A program made the position numbers and the translations under genes. From contig NZ_CP108106.1 of NCBI RefSeq assembly GCF_041435195.1, forward strand, positions 4,932,501 to 4,996,500: a DNA stretch of 64,000 nucleotides, read 5' to 3'. The notes below the pieces were generated by a model, which was not told the origin of the DNA, ran no database searches, and saw only the letters and a list, made by a program, of their open reading frames with translations. This document shows, in pieces, positions 26,411 through 35,311 of the stretch. The stretch comes from Streptomyces sp. NBC_00224. GTDB taxonomy: Bacteria > Actinomycetota > Actinomycetes > Streptomycetales > Streptomycetaceae. Every line of letters starts with the position of its first letter. The first letter of the stretch is position 1.

Positions 26411-27694
26411 GTGAAGGTCCTTGTCATCGGCGGCGGCGCCCGCGAGCACGCCCTGTGCCGTTCCCTGTCCCTCGACCCCGACGTGACGGCGCTGCACTGC
26501 GCCCCCGGCAACGCCGGGATCGCGGAGGTCGCCGAACTCCACCCCGTGGACCAGCTGGACGGCGAGGCGGTCGCCCGCCTCGCGGCCTCGCTCCACAGCG
26601 ACCTGGTCGTCGTCGGGCCCGAGGCGCCGCTGGTCGCCGGGGTCGCCGACGCCGTACGGGCCGTGGGCATCCCCTGCTTCGGCCCCTCCGGCGAGGCGGC
26701 GCAGCTGGAGGGCTCCAAGGCCTTCGCCAAGGACGTGATGGCCGCCGCGGGCGTGCCGACCGCCCGCAGCTATGTGTGCACCACCCCGGCCGAGATCGAC
26801 GAGGCGCTGGACGCGTTCGGCGCCCCGTACGTCGTCAAGGACGACGGTCTCGCGGCCGGCAAGGGCGTCGTCGTCACCGAGGACGTCGAGGAGGCCCGCG
26901 CGCACGCGCTGGCCTGCATGGGGGCACCTCCCGTGCCGTCCAGGCTACGGGGGAGGGTGGTCATCGAGGAGTTCCTCGACGGCCCCGAGGTCTCGCTCTT
27001 CGCGATCACGGACGGCGTGACCGTGCTGCCGCTCCAGCCCGCGCAGGACTTCAAACGCGCGCTCGACGGCGACGAGGGCCCCAACACCGGTGGCATGGGC
27101 GCGTACTCGCCGCTGCCGTGGGCCGACCCCAAGCTCGTCGACGAGGTCATGGCGAGCGTGCTCCAGCCGACGGTCGACGAACTGCGGCGCCGCGGCACCC
27201 CGTTCTCCGGGCTGCTGTACGCGGGCCTCGCGATCACTTCGCGCGGCGTGCGCGTCATCGAGTTCAACGCCCGCTTCGGCGACCCCGAGACGCAGGTCGT
27301 CCTGGCCCGGCTGAAGACACCGCTCGCGGGCGTACTGCTGCACTCGGCCAACGGGACGCTGGACGTTCAGCCGACCCTGGCCTGGCGCGACGACGCCGCG
27401 GTCACGGTCGTCGTGGCGTCGCACAACTACCCCGGTACGCCCCGGACGGGCGACCCGATCGACGGGCTCGACGAGGTCGCGGCCCAGGACGCGCCGCACG
27501 CGTACGTCCTGCACGCGGGGACGCGGCGGGACGGCGACGCGGTGGTCAGCGCGGGCGGACGGGTTCTTTCGGTCACCGCGACCGGGGCGGACTTGGCGCA
27601 GGCCCGCGAGCGGGCGTATGCGGCGGTCGGGCGCATCCGGCTCGACGGGGCGCAGCACCGTACGGATATCGCGCTTCGGGCGGCGCAGGTGTAA
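26411..27694 (+). CDS. purD: Phosphoribosylamine-glycine ligase (GAR synthetase)
   Basis: A 427-residue ATP-grasp enzyme for step 2 of purine synthesis: phosphoribosylamine + glycine + ATP to GAR. It begins VKVLVIGGGAREHALCRSL and has PEAPLVAGVADAVRAVGIPCFGPS, KDDGLAAGKGVVV, the ATP-grasp segment VVIEEFLDGPEVSLFAITDG, GPNTGGMGAYSP, and IEFNARFGDPETQVVL as metal-binding end. Between ALAC and RVVIEEF there is an extra MGAPPVPSRLRG absent from the homologues I remember, encoded by a palindrome-like stretch at about 26918-26956. The stop is followed by a strong intrinsic terminator. GTG 26411 is the only start consistent with the family. Confidence 0.95.
   Translation: MKVLVIGGGAREHALCRSLSLDPDVTALHCAPGNAGIAEVAELHPVDQLDGEAVARLAASLHSDLVVVGPEAPLVAGVADAVRAVGIPCFGPSGEAAQLEGSKAFAKDVMAAAGVPTARSYVCTTPAEIDEALDAFGAPYVVKDDGLAAGKGVVVTEDVEEARAHALACMGAPPVPSRLRGRVVIEEFLDGPEVSLFAITDGVTVLPLQPAQDFKRALDGDEGPNTGGMGAYSPLPWADPKLVDEVMASVLQPTVDELRRRGTPFSGLLYAGLAITSRGVRVIEFNARFGDPETQVVLARLKTPLAGVLLHSANGTLDVQPTLAWRDDAAVTVVVASHNYPGTPRTGDPIDGLDEVAAQDAPHAYVLHAGTRRDGDAVVSAGGRVLSVTATGADLAQARERAYAAVGRIRLDGAQHRTDIALRAAQV
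26918..26956. repeat. Palindrome-like insertion inside purD
   Basis: The stretch contains GGGGGCACCTCCCG and, 15 bases on, ACGGGGGAGG, an imperfect inverted repeat of the small GC-rich palindrome type scattered in Streptomyces intergenic DNA. It adds about 11 in-frame residues to the ATP-grasp domain of PurD. The insertion reading comes from comparison with homologues held in memory. Confidence 0.5.
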
Positions 27695-27719
27695 CGCGGG
27701 CGTCCATCTAGCTGCCCCG

Positions 27720-27766
27720 GTCCGGGGCGCGGCCTTTGCGGGGCTGCGCCCCGGACCCCTTTTTTT
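27720..27766 (+). terminator. Intrinsic terminator of purD
   Basis: An 11-base stem, GTCCGGGGCGC and GCGCCCCGGAC, followed within 3 bases by seven T residues. It begins 26 bases after the purD stop. It is one of the few classical stem plus T-run terminators in this window. Confidence 0.85.
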
Positions 27767-28040
27767 CTGCGGACCGTGGGCCGTTGTGCCCACCCGTTCC
27801 GCCCCAGCGGAACGACTGCCCACAACGAGGGGGCGTGATGTTGGCCCTTTTCGAACCCCACCCCAAAGCCATTCCATCGAGTGACGGGTGGGCCATCCGG
27901 ATGACGGGTGGCGGGGGCGCAACTAGGGTGCGGCGGGAGCGGTCCGGCACTTGGGTCACCGGCATTGCGATGTCAGTGGGGGGTGCCACAGTGGGGGAGT
28001 GAGCAACGCCGAAGCAGGGCAGAGGGGGTGACGTCCGGCC
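27767..28040. repeat. Intergenic region with a GC-rich palindrome
   Basis: No gene is seen. Positions 27783-27826 hold GTTGTG and CGTTCCGC mirrored by GCGGAACG and CACAAC, an inverted repeat with an internal 6-base mismatch, of a type I recall as dispersed in Streptomyces chromosomes. The rest should contain the promoter of the next gene, but no -10/-35 pair stands out. Confidence 0.45.
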
Positions 28041-29687
28041 GTGTCCGGTACCGGGATGGGTGGTGAGGCGGGCGCGCGGTCTGCGCGCTCGCGGGCGCTG
28101 GCCGTGCTGCGAGTGCGCAGCCGGGCGCTGGCCTTCGCTCTGCTGCCGGCGGCCGTCGCCGTCGTGCTGCTCGTCGCGGACGTGCAGGGCCGGATCGACG
28201 GGCGCGGCTGGGACACGGCCCGCTGGGCGGTGACGGGCGCGGCGGCCGTGGTGCTGCTGGCCGCCGCCGCGGTCACGGCCGTGATCGTACGGGCGAGGCC
28301 CGCGCTCTCTCCGACGGTCGAGCTGGCCGAGTCCTCCGCGCCGGATCTGTACCGGCTGGTGAGGGACCTGGCCGACCGGCTCGACGTGCCCGCGCCGTCG
28401 GCCATAGCGCTCACGCCGGACTGCGACAGCTGGCTGGAGGACCGCACCCACCCGGCCCATTCCGTACGGGCGCGGCTGGGCCAGGGCCCGCTGGGCATAC
28501 CGGGAGTGCGGCGCCGCACCGACGCCGCACCCGTCCTCGTCATCGGGTCGCCGTTCCTGTGGTGGATGCGGGTCGGTGAGCTGCGGGCCATCCTGGCGCC
28601 CGTGGTGGCCGGCACCGGGCCGTCCGCGCAGCCCGACATAGCCTCGGCCCGCCGTTTCGTACGGGGCCTGGACGCGGCCGTCGCCGTGACCAGCGGGCCC
28701 GGCGCGAGCCGGGGCGCGCGGCTGGTGCTCGGCTTCGTCGGGCCGGTCGCGCGGCTGCTGCTGCGCGGCTGCCGGTCGCACGCCGCCGAGATGGAGCGGG
28801 GGGTCGCGGCCGCGGCCTCCGAGCGGGCCCAGACCGTGGACTACGGGCTGCGGATCGTCGCCCAGGAGCAGGTCGGGCTCGCCTACGCGGGCTGGGACCG
28901 GCTGCTCACCCGGGTCGCGCTGCCCGCCTGGCGGATGGGGCGGTGGCCCTCCCGGCTCGACGCCGGGGTCGTCTCGGCGCTGACCGAGCTGTCGCGGCGG
29001 GACCGGCTGGCCGAGGGATTCGCGTCCCGGCTCGGCGAGCGGCCCGCGTGCGACCTCCTGGAGGAGCCGGGGGCGGCCGACGAGGCGGCCTCGCTGCTCG
29101 CCGCCCGGCTGTTCCACGGCGGTCCGGCCGAGCCCGGGCCCGACTGGTCGCCGGTGGACTGGCAGCACTATCCGGAGGAAGTCGTCGACCGGAAGTGGCG
29201 TGCGGAGGCGGCCCGGCTGCACCGCGTGCTCGACGGGATGGGGACACGGCCCGGTGCGGAGCCCGCCGCGCCCGCCGCCCCGACGCTGGCGCGGGTGCTG
29301 GAGCACCTCGCCGGGCAGGACGGGGAGGCGCTGGCCGCGGGTATCGAGGCGGCCGTGGCCGTCGAGGAGGCGGCGGGTCCGCCGCTGCCCTCGGCGGACG
29401 TGTGGGGCGACTCGGTCCCGCTCTTCCCGCTCCAGCCGCCGCGGACGGGACGGGATCTGCTCGCCGACCACGTCACGGCGATGGTGTGCTGCGCGGCGGT
29501 CGACACGGCCGGGGCGGCGCCGGGGCTCGACTGGCTGGACGGGCCCGCGCTGCTGGTGGACGGGGAGCGGAAGGGGGATCTGGCTTCCCGGGTGCTCGCG
29601 CTGCTGGAGGAGGGCGATGCGGAGCCGCTTCGGCGGTGGCTGGTGGGGGTGGGGGTACGGGCGGAGAAGCCGGTGCGGCTGGTTTGA
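28041..29687 (+). CDS. Membrane-anchored protein, possible degenerate M48-like protease fold
   Basis: A 548-residue protein with two N-terminal membrane segments (about 30-50 and 65-85) and a long cytosolic part. The stretch LYRLVRDLADRLDVPAPSAIALTPD, then APVLVIGSPFLWWMRVGELRAILAPVVAG, parallels the M48 peptidase layout in which a helix reads ELxAVLAHELAH; here no HExxH is present, so it should not be a zinc protease. The rest is helical and Ala/Arg-rich with no known domain I can name. It lies between purD and the DMFase-like gene. Function is unknown; the M48 relation is inference. Confidence 0.75.
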   Translation: MSGTGMGGEAGARSARSRALAVLRVRSRALAFALLPAAVAVVLLVADVQGRIDGRGWDTARWAVTGAAAVVLLAAAAVTAVIVRARPALSPTVELAESSAPDLYRLVRDLADRLDVPAPSAIALTPDCDSWLEDRTHPAHSVRARLGQGPLGIPGVRRRTDAAPVLVIGSPFLWWMRVGELRAILAPVVAGTGPSAQPDIASARRFVRGLDAAVAVTSGPGASRGARLVLGFVGPVARLLLRGCRSHAAEMERGVAAAASERAQTVDYGLRIVAQEQVGLAYAGWDRLLTRVALPAWRMGRWPSRLDAGVVSALTELSRRDRLAEGFASRLGERPACDLLEEPGAADEAASLLAARLFHGGPAEPGPDWSPVDWQHYPEEVVDRKWRAEAARLHRVLDGMGTRPGAEPAAPAAPTLARVLEHLAGQDGEALAAGIEAAVAVEEAAGPPLPSADVWGDSVPLFPLQPPRTGRDLLADHVTAMVCCAAVDTAGAAPGLDWLDGPALLVDGERKGDLASRVLALLEEGDAEPLRRWLVGVGVRAEKPVRLV

Positions 29688-29704
29688 GCCCGGCCTCGCC
29701 CTTC

Positions 29705-29815
29705 CCGGGGGCTGCGCCCCGGGTATGCCACTGCGCGGCAACCCCCTGGGCGCCCCGGAGGGGCGCTTTCAGGGGCGCGGGGAACTGCGCGCTCAGCCAC
29801 GCACAACCCGCAGAC
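29705..29815. repeat. Intergenic hairpins and dispersed repeat copy A
   Basis: Contains CCCGGGGGCTGCGCCCCGGG (about 29706-29725), a GCGCCCC/GGGGCGC hairpin with TTTC (about 29750-29770) that can end transcription of the upstream gene, and AGGGGCGCGGGGAACTGCGC at 29771 followed by GCTCAGCCAC. The last block is shared with copies at 40.6 and 43.1 kb. The region 29688-29987 otherwise shows no gene. Confidence 0.7.
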
Positions 29816-29987
29816 GCACACCGGGCCAGAAGGTCCACAGACGGTCCGCGCCCGGCCCCCTAAACGGAGTACGCCCTTCCGTATCACGTCAATTCACGAC
29901 GAACAGTGACGGAGTGCGTGCGTTATGTGATGTGCTGGAGACCGACCGCTGACCGGCGGCGTCGGGGGAGTGGAGGAGGGGAGTGGT

Positions 29988-31451
29988 ATGGGGGCGGAGC
30001 AGATCCGGCGGTGGGAGTCGGGGGCGCTCGCGCATGCCGTCTCCGATCCCTTCGGGCAGGGGCCGCTGCCCTGGCTGCGTGGTGGGGAGCACTACTTCGA
30101 CGACACCGGGCACGTGGTGCCCTGGTACGTCGAGCCCGCCCGGCCCGGCACCGGCAGCGCCTCCGGGCCCCGTACCGCCGACGACGTACGGCAGCAGATC
30201 AAGGGGTTCGCCTCCACCGGGGCCGTCGCGCCCGGCGAGGCGATCGACTTCCACATCACGGTCGATCCGCCTCAGCAGTTTTCGGTCGACATCTATCGGA
30301 TCGGGCATTACGGGGGCGACGGTGCCGCCCATGTCGCCACCAGCCCCCGGCTCGCCGGGATCGTGCAGCCCGCGCCGCTCGCCGCCAACCGGACCGTCTC
30401 CTGCCACCACTGGTGGCTCTCGTGGCGCTACCAGGTCCCGTCGTACGCCTCGATCGGCGCGTACGTGGCCGTGCTCACCACCGCGGACGGGTACCGGTCG
30501 CACATCCCGTTCACCGTGCGCGACAGCCATCCGGCCGATCTGCTGCTCCTGCTGCCCGACATCACCTGGCAGGCCTACAACCTCTTCCCCGAGGACGGCC
30601 GCACCGGCGCCTCGCTCTACCACGCCTGGGACGGGGACGGGCGGCTGCTCGGCGAGGAGGACGCCGCGATCACCGTGTCCTTCGACCGGCCCTATGCCGG
30701 TGCGGGGCTGCCGCTGCACGTCGGGCACGCGTACGACTTCATCCGGTGGGCCGAGCGGTACGGATACGACCTCGCGTACGCCGACACCCGCGATCTGCAC
30801 GCCGGGCGCATCGACCCCACCCGCTATCGGGGGCTCGTCTTCCCCGGCCACGACGAGTACTGGTCGGCCCCCATGCGCCGCACCGTCGAGCTCGCCCGGG
30901 AGCACGGCACCTCGCTGGTGTTCCTCTCCGCCAACACGCTGTACTGGCAGGTCGAGCTCGCGCCCTCGCCCTCCGGCGTTGCCGACCGGCTGCTGACCTG
31001 CCGCAAGCGGCGCGGACCCGGGAAGCCCGCGCTGTGGCGCGAAGTCGCCCGTCCCGAGCAGCAGTTGCTGGGGATCCAGTACGCGGGTCGGGTGCCCGAG
31101 CCGTCCCCGCTGGTCGTGCGGAACGCCGGTCACTGGCTCTGGGAGGCCACCGGCGCGGGCGAGGGGGACGAGGTCGACGGGCTGGTGGCGGGCGAGGCCG
31201 ATCGTTACTTCCCGCGCACCGCGCTCCCCGAGCACCAGGACCGCATCCTGCTCGCCCACTCGCCGTACCGCGACAGCGAGGGGGCCGTGCGGCACCAGGA
31301 GACCTCCCTCTACCGGGCCCCCTCCGGCGCGCTCGTCTTCGCCTCCGGCACTTTTGCCTGGTCCCCGGCGCTCGACCGGCCGGGCCACACCGACTCCCGC
31401 ATCCAGCGCGCCACCGCCAACCTCCTCGACCGCATCTGCAAAAGGGACTAG
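29988..31451 (+). CDS. N,N-dimethylformamidase large-subunit-like protein
   Basis: A 487-residue protein similar to the beta (large) subunit family of N,N-dimethylformamidase, which in degraders hydrolyses dimethylformamide at a mononuclear iron site. Blocks seen: GFASTGAVAPGEAIDFHITV, VDIYRIGHYGGDG, LLLLPDITWQAYNLFPEDG, VGHAYDFIRWAERYGYDLAYADTRDL, GLVFPGHDEYWS and FLSANTLYWQVEL. There is no separate small-subunit gene nearby, so the true substrate is open. ATG at 29988 is chosen because GAGGAGGGG sits 6 bases upstream. It precedes purC by about 100 bases; this pairing is chromosomal context, not evidence of a purine role. Confidence 0.78.
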   Translation: MGAEQIRRWESGALAHAVSDPFGQGPLPWLRGGEHYFDDTGHVVPWYVEPARPGTGSASGPRTADDVRQQIKGFASTGAVAPGEAIDFHITVDPPQQFSVDIYRIGHYGGDGAAHVATSPRLAGIVQPAPLAANRTVSCHHWWLSWRYQVPSYASIGAYVAVLTTADGYRSHIPFTVRDSHPADLLLLLPDITWQAYNLFPEDGRTGASLYHAWDGDGRLLGEEDAAITVSFDRPYAGAGLPLHVGHAYDFIRWAERYGYDLAYADTRDLHAGRIDPTRYRGLVFPGHDEYWSAPMRRTVELAREHGTSLVFLSANTLYWQVELAPSPSGVADRLLTCRKRRGPGKPALWREVARPEQQLLGIQYAGRVPEPSPLVVRNAGHWLWEATGAGEGDEVDGLVAGEADRYFPRTALPEHQDRILLAHSPYRDSEGAVRHQETSLYRAPSGALVFASGTFAWSPALDRPGHTDSRIQRATANLLDRICKRD

Positions 31452-31547
31452 CCGCTGCGGTCGGAGCGCGACGAACCCCTGTCACGGGGTACTCGTCACG
31501 TGCGAGAGAATCGGAAGCGCTCCTGGATCAATCTACGCGGAGGAACC

Positions 31548-32459
31548 GTGTCCGGATTTGTAGAAAAGCCCGAGCCGATTCAGGTCCCGGGCCTCACCCA
31601 CCTCCACACGGGCAAGGTCCGCGACCTCTACCAGAACGAGGCCGGCGACCTGGTGATGGTCGCCAGCGACCGGATGTCCGCGTACGACTGGGTGCTGCCG
31701 ACCGAGATCCCCGACAAGGGCCGGGTGCTCACCCAGCTCTCGCTGTGGTGGTTCGACCGGCTGGCCGACCTCGTCCCCCACCACGTGCTCTCCACCGACC
31801 TCCCCGAGGGCGCCCCCGCCGACTGGGCCGGGCGCACGCTCGTCTGCAAGTCGCTGCGGATGGTCCCGGTCGAGTGCGTGGCGCGCGGCTACCTGACCGG
31901 CTCCGGACTCGTCGAGTACAACGAGTCCCGTACGGTCTGCGGGCTCGCCCTGCCCGAGGGGCTCAGCAACGGCTCCGAGCTGCCCGCGCCGATCTTCACG
32001 CCCGCCACCAAGGCCGCCGTCGGCGAACACGACGAGAACGTCAGTTACGAGGAGGTCGCCCGCCAGGTCGGCGCGGAGACCGCCGCGCTGCTGCGCCAGA
32101 CGACCCTCGCCGTCTACGGCCGCGCCCGCGACATCGCCCGCGACCGGGGCATCGTCCTCGCGGACACCAAGTTCGAGTTCGGCTTCGAGACCGTCGACGG
32201 CGAGGACCGGCTCGTCCTGGCCGACGAGGTCCTCACGCCCGACTCCTCGCGCTTCTGGCCCGCCGAGACCTGGGAGCCCGGCCGCGCGCAGCCGTCGTAC
32301 GACAAGCAGTACGTGCGCGACTGGCTGACCTCCGCCGCCTCCGGCTGGGACCGCCACGGCGAGCAGCCGCCGCCCCCGCTGCCGCAGGACGTCGTGGACG
32401 CCACCCGCGCCAAGTACCTGGAGGCGTACGAGCAGCTGACCGGCACCAGCTGGAGCTGA
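31548..32459 (+). CDS. purC: Phosphoribosylaminoimidazole-succinocarboxamide synthase (SAICAR synthetase)
   Basis: A 303-residue enzyme joining aspartate to CAIR with ATP in purine synthesis. Motifs: HTGKVRDLY (ATP loop), SDRMSAYDWVLPTEIPDKGRVLTQLSLWWF, VECVARGYLTGSG, FTPATKAAVGEHDENVSY, LADTKFEFGF, and LTPDSSRFWP. GTG at 31548 has GCGGAGGAA 5 bases upstream. ATCTACGCG at 31531-31539, overlapping the ribosome-binding region, resembles half of the palindrome before purS. A bidirectional terminator follows the stop. Confidence 0.96.
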   Translation: MSGFVEKPEPIQVPGLTHLHTGKVRDLYQNEAGDLVMVASDRMSAYDWVLPTEIPDKGRVLTQLSLWWFDRLADLVPHHVLSTDLPEGAPADWAGRTLVCKSLRMVPVECVARGYLTGSGLVEYNESRTVCGLALPEGLSNGSELPAPIFTPATKAAVGEHDENVSYEEVARQVGAETAALLRQTTLAVYGRARDIARDRGIVLADTKFEFGFETVDGEDRLVLADEVLTPDSSRFWPAETWEPGRAQPSYDKQYVRDWLTSAASGWDRHGEQPPPPLPQDVVDATRAKYLEAYEQLTGTSWS

Positions 32460-32470
32460 GCACACGAAGA

Positions 32471-32504
32471 AGCCCCCGGTCGGAGATCCGACCGGGGGCT
32501 TCTT
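32471..32504. terminator. Bidirectional terminator between purC and tRNA-Gly
   Basis: A stem AGCCCCCGGTCGG and CCGACCGGGGGCT with a GAGAT-type loop and TCTTT on the plus side. It sits between the purC stop (plus) and the 3' end of tRNA-Gly (minus), and can serve both. Confidence 0.8.
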
Positions 32505-32510
32505 TCGCTG

Positions 32511-32583
32511 AGCGGACGACGAGATTCGAACTCGCGACCCTCACCTTGGCAAGGTGATGCTCTACCAACTGAGCCACGTCCGC
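32511..32583 (-). tRNA. tRNA-Gly (anticodon GCC), copy 1
   Basis: GCGGACG acceptor arm, D-arm GCTCAGTTGGTAGAGC, anticodon arm CACCTTGCCAAGGTG with GCC, T-arm GCGAGTTCGAATCTCGT, discriminator T. CCA is not encoded. It is identical to the copy at 36361-36433. Confidence 0.96.
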
Positions 32584-32605
32584 ATGCGCCGTAGCGCGGA
32601 GCCAA

Positions 32606-33241
32606 CTATACCCACCCGCGGCGGCGTGCGAGACGCACGGCCGTATGACGGTTCTCGGCACCGAGCTTCGTGGCGGCCGAGGAGAGGTAGTTCCGGACCG
32701 TTCCCGGGGAGAGCCCGGCGCGCTCCGCGATCTCCGCGACGGGCGCCCCGTCCGCCGCCAGCTCCAGCACCTGCGCCTCGCGGGCGGTCAGCGGCGAGTC
32801 CCCGGCGGAGATCGCGTCGGCCGCCAACTCCGGGTCCACATAGCGGTTTCCCGCGTGTACGGACCGGATGATCTCGGCGAGTGTGCGGGCGCTCACGGTC
32901 TTCGGTACGAAGCCGCGCACCCCGGCCGCGAGCGCCCGCTTGAGGTGGCCGGGCCGCCCGTGGCTCGTCACGATCATGGTGCGGCAGCCGGGCAGCTCGG
33001 CCCGCAGGGATGTGGCGACACTCACACCGTCGGCCCCCGGCATCTCCAGGTCCAGGACGGCCACATCGGGCCGGTGCGCCCGCGCCATCGCCAGCGCCTC
33101 GGGCCCGGACGCGGCCTCCGCGACCACGGTCAGATCGTCTTCGAGGCCGAGCAGCGCGGCGAGCGCGCCCCGGATCAGATGCTCGTCGTCGGCGAGCAGG
33201 ACACGCAGGGGCGCCGCCCCTGCCCCGTCGGGCGTGGTCAT
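32606..33241 (-). CDS. Two-component response regulator, NarL/LuxR family
   Basis: A 211-residue regulator. The receiver domain starts VLLADDEHLIRGALAAL; the phospho-acceptor aspartate is in VAVLDLEMPG and the conserved lysine in GFVPKT. The C-terminal LuxR helix-turn-helix is LTAREAQVLELAADGAPVAEIAERAGLSPGTVRNYLSSA. The ATG at 33241 overlaps the end of the kinase gene by 4 bases, so the two are coupled. It closes a four-gene minus operon with an ABC exporter, the usual DesKR layout, and probably controls that exporter. Confidence 0.92.
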   Translation of the reverse strand: MTTPDGAGAAPLRVLLADDEHLIRGALAALLGLEDDLTVVAEAASGPEALAMARAHRPDVAVLDLEMPGADGVSVATSLRAELPGCRTMIVTSHGRPGHLKRALAAGVRGFVPKTVSARTLAEIIRSVHAGNRYVDPELAADAISAGDSPLTAREAQVLELAADGAPVAEIAERAGLSPGTVRNYLSSAATKLGAENRHTAVRLARRRGWV

Positions 33242-34488
33242 ACGGTCAGCTCCTCGGCCAGTTCCGCGGCGCTGTGCAGCGGTACGGTCACCGTCAGCAG
33301 GAAGCGCTCGCCCGTGCGGGCCGCCTCCAGCGTGCCGCCCATCGGGGCGAGCCGTTCGCGCAGACCCGCCAGGCCCGAGCCGGGGGCGGCGGGGGCGCGG
33401 TCGGGGACGCCGTCGTTCTCCACGACCAGGGTCATGGCCGGGCCGTCGGCCGCGAGCCGGATCGCGCAGCTGCGCGCGTTTCCGTGCCGCAGCACATTCG
33501 TGGTGGCCTCGCGCACCACCCAGCCGAGCGCCGACTGCACCCCGGCGGGCAGCCCGGCCGCCGTGCCCGTGACCGTGCAGTCGATCCCGGCGGCCTCCAA
33601 CACGCCCCGGGCGCCGTCGAGTTCGACGGCCAGGTCCGCCTCGCGGTATCCGCGCACCACTTCCCGTACCTCTCGCTGCGACTCCCGCGCGATGCGCTGG
33701 ACCTCGATCATCTGGGCCACCGCCTCGGGCCGTCCGCGCTCGGCGAGCTGTACGGCGAGCTCGCTCTTGAGGGCGATCACCGCGAGGTTGCGGCCCAGGA
33801 CGTCGTGCATGTCCCGCCCGAAGCGCAGCCGTTCCTCGGCGACGGCGAGCCGCGCCTGGACGTCCTTGGCCTCCTCGGCCTGCCACATGTTCCGCAGCCC
33901 CCAGGCGCCGGGCCGCACCGTGATCAGCATCAGGGCGCCGGTGGCCACCACCATCGGCAGCGGCGCGACCAGCTCCATGCCCCGCACCCCGGCCGCCGCG
34001 AAGAAGGCGACGACCGCGGCCGCGTAGCCCAGGCAGTGCAGCAGGAAGGTGCGGGCCGGGACCAGCAGGGCGTACGGGATCATCAGCGCGATCGGCAGGT
34101 CGGTGAGGAGCAGCGGGAAGACGCTGCGCGTGTCCGCGGCGGTGAGCGCCGCGAGCAGCGCGGTGCCGACGCCGAGCAGCACGGCCGGGGCCACCAGGAG
34201 GCGGCGGGGGAAGGTGCCGTGGCCGAGGTAGTCGTCGTAGGCCGGGCCGATCCGGCGGGTGCCGACGACGCCCTGCGCGATGTTCAGTGCCAGCAGTGCC
34301 ACGCTGAGCGCGGTGACCGGCGCGCTCCGGGGGCCGGCCGCGAGCATCGGGAGGCCGCCCCAGGTCAGCAGGAAGAACCAGAGCATCGTCTTCATGGTGT
34401 TGCGCGTGTACAGGTCCATCTTCTGGATCCTGCTGCGCGCCTGCCAGCGCCGTCGCCAGCCGCTGATCCGGCGTATCCGACCGAGCAC
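33238..34488 (-). CDS. Sensor histidine kinase, HisKA_3/DesK type
   Basis: A 416-residue membrane kinase. About five transmembrane segments lie between residues 35 and 190, followed by a coiled segment (AEEAKDVQARLAVAEERLRF) and the phosphorylated histidine in GRDMHDVLGRNLAVIALKSELA. An HATPase_c domain follows with VVREATTNVLRHGNA (N-box) and GSGLAGLRERLAPMGG (G-box). GTG at 34488 has AGGGGG upstream. A short extracellular part suggests membrane or lipid sensing. It is encoded between the ABC permease and the regulator. Confidence 0.92.
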   Translation of the reverse strand: MLGRIRRISGWRRRWQARSRIQKMDLYTRNTMKTMLWFFLLTWGGLPMLAAGPRSAPVTALSVALLALNIAQGVVGTRRIGPAYDDYLGHGTFPRRLLVAPAVLLGVGTALLAALTAADTRSVFPLLLTDLPIALMIPYALLVPARTFLLHCLGYAAAVVAFFAAAGVRGMELVAPLPMVVATGALMLITVRPGAWGLRNMWQAEEAKDVQARLAVAEERLRFGRDMHDVLGRNLAVIALKSELAVQLAERGRPEAVAQMIEVQRIARESQREVREVVRGYREADLAVELDGARGVLEAAGIDCTVTGTAAGLPAGVQSALGWVVREATTNVLRHGNARSCAIRLAADGPAMTLVVENDGVPDRAPAAPGSGLAGLRERLAPMGGTLEAARTGERFLLTVTVPLHSAAELAEELTV

Positions 34489-34504
34489 CCGTCATCCCCC
34501 TGTG

Positions 34505-35311
34505 TCAGCGCCGTGGTTCCCAGCGGAACCACTTGCGTACAGCAAACACGCCGAGCAGCGTCCAGGCCACCGCCGTGGCGAGGTGGCCGAGCACCTCGCC
34601 GGTGTCGAGCCCGCCGGTCCAGCCGCCCCTGATCAGGGCGATCGCCGGGGAGAGCGGCAGCAGTTCGCAGACCGACGCCATCGCGTCGGGCATGAGGTCC
34701 ACCGGTACGACCATGCCGGAGCCCACCATCGACAGGAGCAGCATCGGCATCACCGAGATCTGCGCGGCCTCCGCGGACCGGGTGAAGGCCGCGGTCGCCG
34801 CCGCCAGGACGCACATCAGGGCGGCGCCCAGGGCGAGTCCGGTCACCGCGAGCCACACCGCGCGGGGCGCGGCCATGTCCATCACGAGGGTGCAGCCGAC
34901 TGCCAGCAGCACGCACTGCACGAGCGCCAGCGCCACCGGCGGGAGCGCGGCGCCGGCGAGGATCTCGCGGTCCCGCAGCTCGCCGGTGCGCAGCCGCTTC
35001 AGGACGAGCTCTTCCCGGCGTACGACGAAGACGCCGACGAGGGCCGAGTAGACGGCGAAGAGCAGCACGTAGCCGAGCGAGCCGGGCAGCAGGACCGTGC
35101 CGACGGTCAGCCCGGTGTCCTTCAGGTCCATTCCGCGCGCGGCCGAGCTCATGGAGAAGGTGAGCATCGCGGGCAGCACGAGCGCGGTGAACATCGCCGC
35201 CTTGTTGCGGCCGAGCAGGGTGAGTTCGGCGCGGGCGAGCGACTTCATCCGGGAGGCGGGGGTGCCGGGCGAGGGCGTCCCGACGCGCGGTTCCACGGCC
35301 GTGGTGCTCAT
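34505..35311 (-). CDS. ABC-2 type transporter permease
   Basis: A 268-residue membrane protein with six predicted segments. MKSLARAELTLLGRNKAAMFTALVLPAML is the amphipathic start plus first helix; YVLLFAVYSALVGVFVVRREELVLKRLRTGEL is the conserved ABC-2 cytoplasmic loop; MVGSGMVVPVDLMPDAMASVCELLPLSPAIALIRGGW is the periplasmic re-entrant block. It pairs with the ATPase upstream (ATG overlaps its stop by 4 bases). Likely substrates of this DrrB-like group are drugs or lipids. Confidence 0.9.
   Translation of the reverse strand: MSTTAVEPRVGTPSPGTPASRMKSLARAELTLLGRNKAAMFTALVLPAMLTFSMSSAARGMDLKDTGLTVGTVLLPGSLGYVLLFAVYSALVGVFVVRREELVLKRLRTGELRDREILAGAALPPVALALVQCVLLAVGCTLVMDMAAPRAVWLAVTGLALGAALMCVLAAATAAFTRSAEAAQISVMPMLLLSMVGSGMVVPVDLMPDAMASVCELLPLSPAIALIRGGWTGGLDTGEVLGHLATAVAWTLLGVFAVRKWFRWEPRR

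Noticed and set aside
30739..31485. Minus-strand 248-codon frame over the dimethylformamidase-like gene
   Set aside because: Arg/Pro/Ala-rich shadow; the plus-strand frame shows consistent family blocks.
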